Assembly: GCA_900554705.1 (NCBI GenBank)
Contig: USIH01000077.1
Coordinates: 1-9,338, forward strand
Source of the DNA: an uncultured Eubacteriales bacterium
Lineage (GTDB): Bacteria > Bacillota > Clostridia > Oscillospirales > Oscillospiraceae
Reading direction: 5' to 3'
DNA: 9,338 nucleotides
The notes under the pieces: generated by a model
What the model was told of the DNA's origin: nothing
Seen by the model: only the letters and a program-made list of their open reading frames with translations
Databases searched by the model: none
In this document: positions 1-6,068 of the stretch, piece after piece
Numbering within the stretch: the stretch's first letter is position 1
Layout of the letters: the number at the start of each line of letters is the position of its first letter
Translations under genes and position numbers: made by a program

Positions 1-8
1 GTGAATCA

Positions 9-42
9 ATTTTGACGGTTACGGACTTTTTTGACAGTCTGA
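9..42 (+). repeat. 34-bp inverted repeat, left copy
   Basis: Bases 9-42 are the exact reverse complement of bases 9203-9236 near the other end of the window. The element contains two copies of TTTTGAC (10-16 and 29-35) separated by GGTTACGGAC plus T residues. Read along the minus strand, it lies directly after the hairpin that follows the deacetylase stop codon. The right copy has the same position and orientation relative to the DUF896 gene. It is probably a dispersed intergenic or post-terminator repeat of this genome. The function is unknown. Confidence 0.85.
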
Positions 43-78
43 TGGTGCACCGCGGTGAACGCAGTGCACCATGTTTTT
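42..78. terminator. Hairpin at the end of the deacetylase operon
   Basis: ATGGTGCAC (42-50) pairs with GTGCACCAT (64-72), a 9-bp stem. After a C/A mismatch, GCG (52-54) can also pair with CGC (60-62) around a GTGAA loop. On the minus strand it begins 4 bases after the deacetylase stop codon but is followed by CAGACTGTCA rather than a U-run. On the plus strand it is followed by five T residues (74-78). By the classical rule it would therefore best terminate rightward transcription entering from the left. A role in ending the minus-strand operon is plausible but not canonical. Confidence 0.5.
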
Positions 79-1717
79 ATACGATAGAAGGCACGGGCGT
101 GGGTCTTGCCTCGTCGAACACCTGCGACACGTCAAACAGGTCGCTCAGCGCGTCGGGCATCCATTGCATCCGGTAGCCGTCCGCATTTCTGCGTGCCTGA
201 CGGACATAGCCGCTGCGGATCTGCACCCAAGCCGTCGTGGACGCATCGGCGTTGCAGAAGAAGCGGAAACCGGCCGCGTAGAGCGTGTCGAACTTGTCGC
301 CGGAGTATTTTTCAATGCCGCCGATGTCGTTGCCGTAGGGATAGATCAGCACGTCCGTCTCGCCGACGATCGGCTTGACCTGCGTGTCCCACTTCTGGAC
401 ATCGTCGGAAACATCCGTTGCGGAATTGTTGCCGTAGCCGATGTGGGCAAAGCTGTGGCTGGCAAACTCATATCCGTGCTCCCGCAGACACTGCGCGACG
501 GCCTGCGCCTGACGCACCTGCGCCATGTAGGCATCCTCCCCAAGCGTCTCCTGCCACTTGGGGTGGGTCTGATAGCCGAGCACGCCCTCATAGCCCGTCA
601 CGGCAAGCAGCGCACGCGCGCCGCGATAGGAAAAGTCCGGATGCTCCTTGATAAAGCTCTCCAGAATGGGGACAAGATCATACTCGCCGTAGACCGTCTT
701 CCCATCCGCCGTAACATAGGCACAGGTGGGGTCGCCGTTTTCGTCGATCATCAGGCGGTTGGCAAAGCCGTCGCCCTTGGCGTCCGGCGTATGGTCGCCG
801 TCGCCGTCGACCATATACTCGTAATAGTTCAGATCCGTCTGCGACAGGACAAGGGGCTTCTTGCCCTCTGGCAGATAGATCTCACCCTGTTCGTAGGTCG
901 TCGTCCCGTCCTCGGCGGTCACTGCCTTGGCAATGTCGTGGATGCTGACGAGCACAAAGCCGCGGTCATACATCTGCTGGAGCATCGCCCGAAATTCCTT
1001 GACCGTCGTCATATACTGGTTGTAGCCGTCCTGATCGGAGTCGCCGTCGAAGGCGCGCTCCGTGTCGACGATCAGGCTGTGATAGGAGACGTGCGGGATG
1101 GTCGTGGTATCCTTCCAGCGCACCAGCTCCCCTTTTTTCTGCTCATAGTCGGCCTTGGCCGCAGCCAACTGCGGCTGCGTCTCCCAGTCCGATCCGAACT
1201 GCGCAAGCGTCGCAAGCGCGCCGTCGTAGTCATAGGTAACGGCAAGGCGGTCGGCCTGTCCGATCAGCTCCGCCGCGCGCTCCTCCGGCGACTGCGTCGC
1301 CTCGACGGTCGTGGTGGGGATCGTCGTCGCGGGCGGCGTCGCCTTCTTCGGCTTGACCGCCTTTACGATCAGGCTGATGAGCAGGATGAGGGCGGCAATG
1401 ATGACCGCCGCGATGAGCGCAAGGATACCGTAGCCTTTCCAGTTGACCCGCTTTTTTCTGCTCGGCGCCTTGCGCGCCGGTCTTGCCTGCGGCTGCCGCT
1501 GGGAGGGCACGGAACGCTGCGGCGGCGTCGCGCGCTGCGGTTGTGCAGGCGTCGGACGCTGCGACGGAATCTGGCGCTGTCCGATGCGTTCGGCCGCCGC
1601 GTGCGCGTCGTCTTTCCTGCCGCGCAGCGCCTGCTCCGCGTCCCAGCTCGCGTCAAGCTGTTCCGCCTTCCGGCGAAGTTCTTCACTGAATTGTTCCCAA
1701 TCACCGTTTTTTCCCAT
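77..1717 (-). CDS. Membrane-anchored polysaccharide deacetylase (NodB-like, CE4)
   Basis: The 546-residue protein is predicted to be a type II membrane protein. It has a cytoplasmic N-terminus rich in Pro, Gln and Arg (about 47-90), one hydrophobic segment (about 95-119), a Thr-rich linker, then a large extracytoplasmic domain. NodB-family features are visible: SHSFAH (420-425) gives the HSxxH metal-binding pair H421 and H425, and YPYG (459-462) fits motif 3. Family members remove acetyl groups from peptidoglycan or other polysaccharides. Motif 1, normally TFDDG, appears to be SQTDL (292-296): the metal-ligand Asp is kept (D295) but the catalytic-base position is Thr294, so activity is uncertain. 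Asp-rich stretches DGDSDQDG (224-231) and DGDGD (304-308) resemble calcium-binding loops. The start is ATG, with AGAAGG 7 bases upstream. It lies 16 bases after mreB and is the last gene of the operon. Confidence 0.85.
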   Translation of the reverse strand: MGKNGDWEQFSEELRRKAEQLDASWDAEQALRGRKDDAHAAAERIGQRQIPSQRPTPAQPQRATPPQRSVPSQRQPQARPARKAPSRKKRVNWKGYGILALIAAVIIAALILLISLIVKAVKPKKATPPATTIPTTTVEATQSPEERAAELIGQADRLAVTYDYDGALATLAQFGSDWETQPQLAAAKADYEQKKGELVRWKDTTTIPHVSYHSLIVDTERAFDGDSDQDGYNQYMTTVKEFRAMLQQMYDRGFVLVSIHDIAKAVTAEDGTTTYEQGEIYLPEGKKPLVLSQTDLNYYEYMVDGDGDHTPDAKGDGFANRLMIDENGDPTCAYVTADGKTVYGEYDLVPILESFIKEHPDFSYRGARALLAVTGYEGVLGYQTHPKWQETLGEDAYMAQVRQAQAVAQCLREHGYEFASHSFAHIGYGNNSATDVSDDVQKWDTQVKPIVGETDVLIYPYGNDIGGIEKYSGDKFDTLYAAGFRFFCNADASTTAWVQIRSGYVRQARRNADGYRMQWMPDALSDLFDVSQVFDEARPTPVPSIV

Positions 1718-1733
1718 TGAGGCACCTTCTTTC

Positions 1734-2765
1734 TTATTCTTTTAGCAGTCGTTTTCTCGCGATGTTTATGGTTCCCTCCTGCATATGATTCATCCACGCA
1801 AGGCTCTTGCCACAGCCGTAGGCAACGCAGGAATCCGCATCGTCGGCAAGCATACAGTTGATCTCCGTTCGCTCACAGAGCAGGCGATCCATTCCGTAAA
1901 TGCGGCTTCCGCCGCCGGTCAGGACAATGCCGTTGCGTGCGATGTCCGCGACAAGTTCCGGCGGGGTCTGTTCGAGCACCTCAAGCACCTGATCGGTGAT
2001 CGTACGGGCGGGGCGCTTGAGCGCCTCCATGATGTCCTCGCTCGTCAGATCCGCCTCGCGCGGCAGTCCGGTCTTGAGGTCGCGTCCCTTGATGCGCATG
2101 GAAAGCGGCTCCGGACGCGGCATGACGCAGCCGATGGCCAGCTTGGCATCCTCCGCCGTGTTCTCGCCGATGAGCAGCGCATAACGCTTTCTGACATAGC
2201 GGACGATGGCGTCGTCAAACTCCATCCCCGCCGTGCGCACGGAGGCAGACAGCGCGATGCCGTTCATCGTCAGCACGCCGATGTCCGTCGTGCCGCCGCC
2301 GATGTCCACGACCATATGTCCGTCCGGCGCGGTAATGTCCAAGCCCGCGCCGAGCGCAGCCGCCAGCGGCTCCTCGATCAGATAGACACGGCGCGCGCCG
2401 GCCTCCATTGCCGCCTGAATGACCGCGCGCTCCTCGACCTCGGTAACGCCGCTCGGCACGGAGACGATCACGCGGGGCTTGATCACGGCGTGCTTTAGGA
2501 TGCGCCCGATCATCTCCGTGAGCATCTTGGCCGTCAGCTCATAGTCCGAGATCACGCCGTCGCGCAGCGGATGAACGGCAACGACGTTGCCGGGCGTTCT
2601 GCCGAGCATATTGCGCGCAGCCGCGCCGACCTTGAGCACCTTTCCCGTGTTCTTGTCCAGCGCGATCACAGACGGCTCGCGCAGGAGGATGCCCTTACCG
2701 GAGGCATAGATCAAAACGTTGGAAGTGCCGAGGTCGATCCCCAGATCCTTGGAAAACAAAAACAT
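1734..2765 (-). CDS. mreB: MreB/Mbl-type rod-shape actin homologue
   Basis: The 343-residue protein has the usual length of bacterial MreB. Visible motifs are phosphate-1 GIDLGTSN (9-16), RTPGNVVAVHPLRDGVISD (56-74), EEPLAAALGAG (131-141), phosphate-2 DIGGGTTDIGVL (154-165) and the adenosine motif GIVLTGGGS (279-287). The family polymerises on the inner membrane face and guides the elongation machinery of the cell wall. The N-terminus (KDLGIDLGTSNVLIYASGKG) is closer to Bacillus Mbl than to MreB, so it may be an Mbl-like paralogue. The segment after GGGS (RIYGMDRLLCERTEINCMLA, 288-307) departs from the usual GGGALLRGLD pattern. No mreC or mreD is adjacent. The ATG start follows AGGTGA, which overlaps the comFC stop codon with only 4 bases between the genes, suggesting coupled translation. 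The deacetylase downstream fits a cell-envelope role. Confidence 0.93.
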   Translation of the reverse strand: MFLFSKDLGIDLGTSNVLIYASGKGILLREPSVIALDKNTGKVLKVGAAARNMLGRTPGNVVAVHPLRDGVISDYELTAKMLTEMIGRILKHAVIKPRVIVSVPSGVTEVEERAVIQAAMEAGARRVYLIEEPLAAALGAGLDITAPDGHMVVDIGGGTTDIGVLTMNGIALSASVRTAGMEFDDAIVRYVRKRYALLIGENTAEDAKLAIGCVMPRPEPLSMRIKGRDLKTGLPREADLTSEDIMEALKRPARTITDQVLEVLEQTPPELVADIARNGIVLTGGGSRIYGMDRLLCERTEINCMLADDADSCVAYGCGKSLAWMNHMQEGTINIARKRLLKE

Positions 2766-2769
2766 AGTT

Positions 2770-3432
2770 TCACCTACTTGTAGCTTTTTCGTGCGTCACG
2801 CACAGGGTGATGCACTGTACACTCGCCGCACCGGCGGTCAAAAGGACGCGGCTGCATTCGCTGAGCGTCGCACCCGTTGTCAAAACATCGTCCAAAAGCA
2901 AGAGCCGCTTGCCCGCAAAGCGCTCCGGCTGCACGGCGTCAAACACGCCGGAAACGTTGGCTTTGCGCGCGGCGGAGTCGTGAAAGGCCGTCTGAGAACG
3001 GCAGTCGCGCTTCTTTTTCAGCGTGGGCAGCAGCGGAACCTTCATCTCCTCCGCCACCTGCCGCGCCATGCGTTCCGACTGGTCAAAGCCTCTCTCGCGC
3101 CGACGCTTCCTGCTGACCGGAACCCACGTCAGGTAATCGAAGGTAAGCTGTTGACGCAATAGCTGCATCGCAAGAAGCCGCCCGAACGCGGCGGCATAGC
3201 CCTTGCGTCCATGAAATTTCATGCGCCGGACGGCGTCCGACAGCGGCGCTTCGTAATAATACAATGGATAGCAGACCTCGTAAAACTCGCCGCGCTTGAC
3301 GCTGTGGCCGACCTCGGGCAGCTCGCACCGGCACCGTCTGCAAAGATCCGTCTCGTTCTGCGCCAGCAGCTTGCGGCACAGGACGCAGCGGGGCGGATAG
3401 AGCAGGTCGAGAAACACATGGAGCGGATTCAT
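2770..3432 (-). CDS. comFC: ComFC/GntX family phosphoribosyltransferase-fold protein
   Basis: The 220-residue protein carries an N-terminal zinc-ribbon with two CxxC pairs (C16/C19 and C31/C34). A phosphoribosyltransferase domain follows: VPVSRKRRRERGFDQSE (104-120), then QTAF (147-150), then the PRPP-binding loop LLLLDDVLTTGATL (177-190). This is the standard ComF architecture. In Bacillus and other competent bacteria ComFC/ComF is needed for transformation, after DNA uptake. The family is also widespread in species not known to be competent, and its substrate is not settled. I chose ATG at 3432 because it gives the 4-base ATGA overlap with the recD2 stop and an N-terminus (MNPLHVFLDLLYPPRC) typical of the family. 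A GTG at 3444 would add four residues, and neither start has a strong Shine-Dalgarno sequence. The stop codon lies within the ribosome binding site of mreB. Confidence 0.9.
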   Translation of the reverse strand: MNPLHVFLDLLYPPRCVLCRKLLAQNETDLCRRCRCELPEVGHSVKRGEFYEVCYPLYYYEAPLSDAVRRMKFHGRKGYAAAFGRLLAMQLLRQQLTFDYLTWVPVSRKRRRERGFDQSERMARQVAEEMKVPLLPTLKKKRDCRSQTAFHDSAARKANVSGVFDAVQPERFAGKRLLLLDDVLTTGATLSECSRVLLTAGAASVQCITLCVTHEKATSR

Positions 3433-5633
3433 ACCGTCGCGCACTGCGTCAGCCGGAATCGAAGCCCGCTGTAGCGCTTATTTCTGACATGGTTATTCGT
3501 CATGCGCGCGACGACCGTCTCGTCTCCGACTAAGATCAAAAGCTCGCGCGCGCGGGTGATCGCTGTGTAGAGCACACTGCGCGTTAACAGCATCGGCGTG
3601 CCTGCGAAGGGAACGAAGATCACGGCGCGATATTCGCTGCCCTGACTTTTGTGCGCCGTGACGGCATAGGCAAGCTCCAGCTCCGGCAGGAGCGCGGCAT
3701 CGTAGACCACCTCGCGGTCGTCAAAGCGGATGGTGATGCAGTCCTCGCGCAGGTCGATCGACTGGATGATCCCGACGTCGCCGTTAAAAATACCGGTTCC
3801 GACGGTTCCGTTCTCTTTTTTCCATAGTATATCATAATTGTTCCGGATTTGCATCACCCGATCGCCCACGCGGAAGCATTTTTCTCCGCTGTGCTTTTCC
3901 GTCTTGCCGGCTGCGGGCGGGTTGAGCGTCTCCTGCAAGACCGCATTGAGGTGGACGGTGCCCGTCTCCCCTTTTCGCGTGGGGCTGATGACCTGAATAT
4001 CGGTCGGCGCGATGCCCATGTTTTTCGGCAGGCGCACCGCACACAGCTCTGCCACGGTCTTTACGACCTCCTGCGCGGTCTTACGCTTCAGAAAGAAGAA
4101 ATCCCGATCCTTCGCCGTCAGCAGCGGCATCTGCCCGTGGTTGACGGCGTGCGCATTCATGACGATCAGGCTCTGCTGCGCCTGCCGGAAGATCTCGGTC
4201 AGGCAGACCGTCTGCACCATCCCGCTGCGGATGAGGTCGGAAAACAGGTTCCCTGCGCCGACGGAGGGCAGCTGGTCGGGGTCGCCGACCATGATGAGCG
4301 TCGCCTGCTCCGGCAGGGCGCGCAGCAGGCTGTGCATCAGGAGCAGATCCACCATGGACATTTCGTCGACGATCAGCGCGTCGCAGTCCAGCGGCTCGCG
4401 CGCATCGCGCCGGAAGAACATCTCCCCCGTTTCCGGCGAGACCTGCGCCTCCAGCAGTCTGTGGATCGTGGAGGCCTCGCAACCCGTCAGCTCGGACAGG
4501 CGCTTGGCGGCGCGGCCGGTCGGCGCGGCAAGCAGCGTTTTTTTGTCCATGCGGTCAAAGAGCGCAAGGATCCCCGCAAGGGTCGTCGTCTTTCCCGTGC
4601 CGGGGCCGCCCGTCAGGATCAGCGCGCGGCGCTCGGCCGCAAGCAGGATCGCCTGCCGCTGTAGCGCGGCATAACGGATCCCGTTTTCCTGCGCAATGCG
4701 GTCGATCATCCGCTCTGCATTGACGCAGGGCTCCTCCTCTTCGCGCGCCATGCGGCTGATGCGCTGCGTGATATAGCGCTCCGCCTCGCAGTATTCCGGA
4801 AGGTAGACGGCGGAAAGGTCGGCGATCGTATCGAGCCGCACCCGTTCCAGCTCCGTCAGGCGGTCAAGCGCGGTCAGCACAAGCTCCGTCTGAAGCTCCA
4901 GCATCGCTGCGGTCGCAGCGGCGAGCTTGTCCATCGGAAGAAAGGTATGGCCGTTATTCAGATTATATCGCAATTCAAAGATCACACCCGCCTCGACCCT
5001 GCGCATATCGTCGCCCGCGAAGCCAAGCTCCAGCGCGAGCGCGTCCGTCGCAGCGAAGGACGCGCCGAACTGCGGGTCGGCCAAGGCGTAGGGATCGTCG
5101 TGGATGCGCTGGTGAGAGCCTTCGCCATAGACGCGGTAAAAGCGAACGGCGATCTCCGCCGGAATGTGGTAAGCCGTCAAGAACTCGATCAGGCGGCGGA
5201 CACCCGCCTGTTTTCGGAAGGAAGCGCCCATTTCCAGCGCTTTTTTTCTGGAGATGCCGGTGATCTCGCTCAGGCGCTCCGGCTCCGTCTCCAAAATTTT
5301 CAGGCTGTCCGTGCCGAAGCGCTCTACGATCCGCTCCGCCGTTTTCGGGCCGATCCCTCGCACCGCGCCGCCCGCAAGATACGCGCAGATCTGCGCGCGC
5401 GTATCCGGCAAAAGCCGCTCTAAAAACTCCGCTTCAAACTGCCGTCCGTAGGTGCCGTGCGTTGCCCAGCGCCCCGTGACGATCAGCCGCTCGCCGAGGA
5501 TCGGAACGGGGATCGTCCCGACGACCGTTACAACGGCTCCCTCCTCGCTGTCGAGGCGGATGACCGCGTAACCGTTTTCCTGATTCTGAAAGACTACTGC
5601 GGCTATCGTTCCGCTAATCAGTTCCTGTTCCAA
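3429..5633 (-). CDS. recD2: RecD2-type ATP-dependent DNA helicase (SF1B, 5'-3')
   Basis: About 734 residues, typical of RecD2 (RecD-like helicase without RecBC). An N-terminal OB-like region is followed by helix-hairpin-helix DNA-binding sequence (GAVRGIGPKTAERIVERFG, about 89-107). The SF1 motor motifs are complete: Walker A GGPGTGKTTT (342-351), Ia APTGRAAKR (370-378), Walker B IVDEMSM (421-427), motif III GDPDQLPSVG (450-459), EIFRQ (480-484), NGDVG (617-621), AHKSQGSEY (660-668) and YTAITRARE (689-697). The enzyme unwinds DNA 5' to 3' in repair and replication-fork maintenance. No ATG is available: an in-frame TAA lies upstream, and the candidate starts are TTG at 5639 and TTG at 5633. 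GGGGAA (5642-5647) is 8 bases from the second and 2 from the first, so 5633 is preferred. The start region overlaps the end of the upstream small gene by about 20 bases. Confidence 0.95.
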   Translation of the reverse strand: MEQELISGTIAAVVFQNQENGYAVIRLDSEEGAVVTVVGTIPVPILGERLIVTGRWATHGTYGRQFEAEFLERLLPDTRAQICAYLAGGAVRGIGPKTAERIVERFGTDSLKILETEPERLSEITGISRKKALEMGASFRKQAGVRRLIEFLTAYHIPAEIAVRFYRVYGEGSHQRIHDDPYALADPQFGASFAATDALALELGFAGDDMRRVEAGVIFELRYNLNNGHTFLPMDKLAAATAAMLELQTELVLTALDRLTELERVRLDTIADLSAVYLPEYCEAERYITQRISRMAREEEEPCVNAERMIDRIAQENGIRYAALQRQAILLAAERRALILTGGPGTGKTTTLAGILALFDRMDKKTLLAAPTGRAAKRLSELTGCEASTIHRLLEAQVSPETGEMFFRRDAREPLDCDALIVDEMSMVDLLLMHSLLRALPEQATLIMVGDPDQLPSVGAGNLFSDLIRSGMVQTVCLTEIFRQAQQSLIVMNAHAVNHGQMPLLTAKDRDFFFLKRKTAQEVVKTVAELCAVRLPKNMGIAPTDIQVISPTRKGETGTVHLNAVLQETLNPPAAGKTEKHSGEKCFRVGDRVMQIRNNYDILWKKENGTVGTGIFNGDVGIIQSIDLREDCITIRFDDREVVYDAALLPELELAYAVTAHKSQGSEYRAVIFVPFAGTPMLLTRSVLYTAITRARELLILVGDETVVARMTNNHVRNKRYSGLRFRLTQCATV

Positions 5634-5964
5634 TCCCAAGCTTCCCCGTTCTTATGTATTGCTCCGCCTGCTCTCTTGCGCAAAGCGCGGCATTTTCGTC
5701 GTTTCGCAGCAGCAGCGCGACCGCCTCCTGCGCCTGCGCGTCGATCCCCTCGTCAACAAACAGCAGCATCCCGCTGCTTTCGCTGCACAGACAGCGCGCA
5801 GAGCGCACCGTCCGCTCGACCTTCGCCGCATCGCCGCAAAGCGGGACGATGTGGATCATACCCTGCGGCAGCGGCAAAAGGCACGCCCGATAGAGCGCGT
5901 GAAGCAGAAAAAGGACGCCGCAGGCAGCGAGCAGTGCAATTAAAAATGTCAAAAACACAAGCAT
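5614..5964 (-). CDS. Small single-pass membrane protein of unknown function
   Basis: A protein of about 116 residues not confidently recognised. Residues about 2-31 form one long hydrophobic segment (MLVFLTFLIALLAACGVLFLL and onward), so it is probably an N-in or N-out membrane anchor or uncleaved signal. The remaining ~85 residues are soluble. A stretch around GMLLFVDEGIDAQAQEAVALLL (65-86) has the pattern of one strand-loop-helix unit and faintly recalls the DDG region of family-2 glycosyltransferases, but the protein is far too short to be one. The gene heads the recD2-comFC-mreB-deacetylase cluster and its 3' end overlaps recD2, so co-expression is likely. The start is uncertain: ATG 5964 and GTG 5967 abut GAGGTG (5965-5970), whereas GTG 5958 would have a normal 6-base spacing. 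Confidence 0.72.
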   Translation of the reverse strand: MLVFLTFLIALLAACGVLFLLHALYRACLLPLPQGMIHIVPLCGDAAKVERTVRSARCLCSESSGMLLFVDEGIDAQAQEAVALLLRNDENAALCAREQAEQYIRTGKLGIGTGTD

Positions 5965-6009
5965 CACCTCACGCCCATTTTATGAGCGCGCAAAATGCTT
6001 TGTTCCACA

Positions 6010-6038
6010 ATTATCCTACTACACAATTCCAGAAATCG
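6010..6038 (-). promoter_or_regulatory. Weak candidate promoter for the recD2 operon
   Basis: On the minus strand GATAAT (6010-6015) matches the -10 consensus at five of six positions. The hexamer 17 bases upstream (CGATTT, 6033-6038) is a poor -35 and there is no TG extension. This is the best SigA-like candidate I see ahead of the small membrane-protein gene. Read-through from the flavoprotein operon is an alternative, because both units point the same way and no convincing terminator separates them. Confidence 0.22.
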
Positions 6039-6044
6039 CAAACA

Positions 6045-6058
6045 ATTTTTGCAAAAAT
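6045..6058. promoter_or_regulatory. Perfect AT-rich palindrome upstream of the recD2 operon
   Basis: ATTTTTGCAAAAAT is a perfect 14-bp palindrome in the 104-base gap between the COG2509 gene and the small membrane-protein gene. It could be an operator or a weak transcription-end structure for the flavoprotein operon. The stem is A/T-rich with no proper loop, which argues against a strong intrinsic terminator. Function is inferred only from position. Confidence 0.35.
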
Positions 6059-6068
6059 CGGGGTCTTT

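Noticed and set aside
10..41. Promoter within the 34-bp repeat (two TTGAC-like hexamers)
   Set aside because: No suitable -10 hexamer follows at 16-18 bases from either TTGAC in the left copy.
71..1720. Open frame of 549 codons on the plus strand opposite the deacetylase gene
   Set aside because: It mirrors the real gene almost end to end, has Arg/Leu-rich low-information protein, no recognisable domain and no ribosome site. It is explained by GC-biased codons on the other strand.
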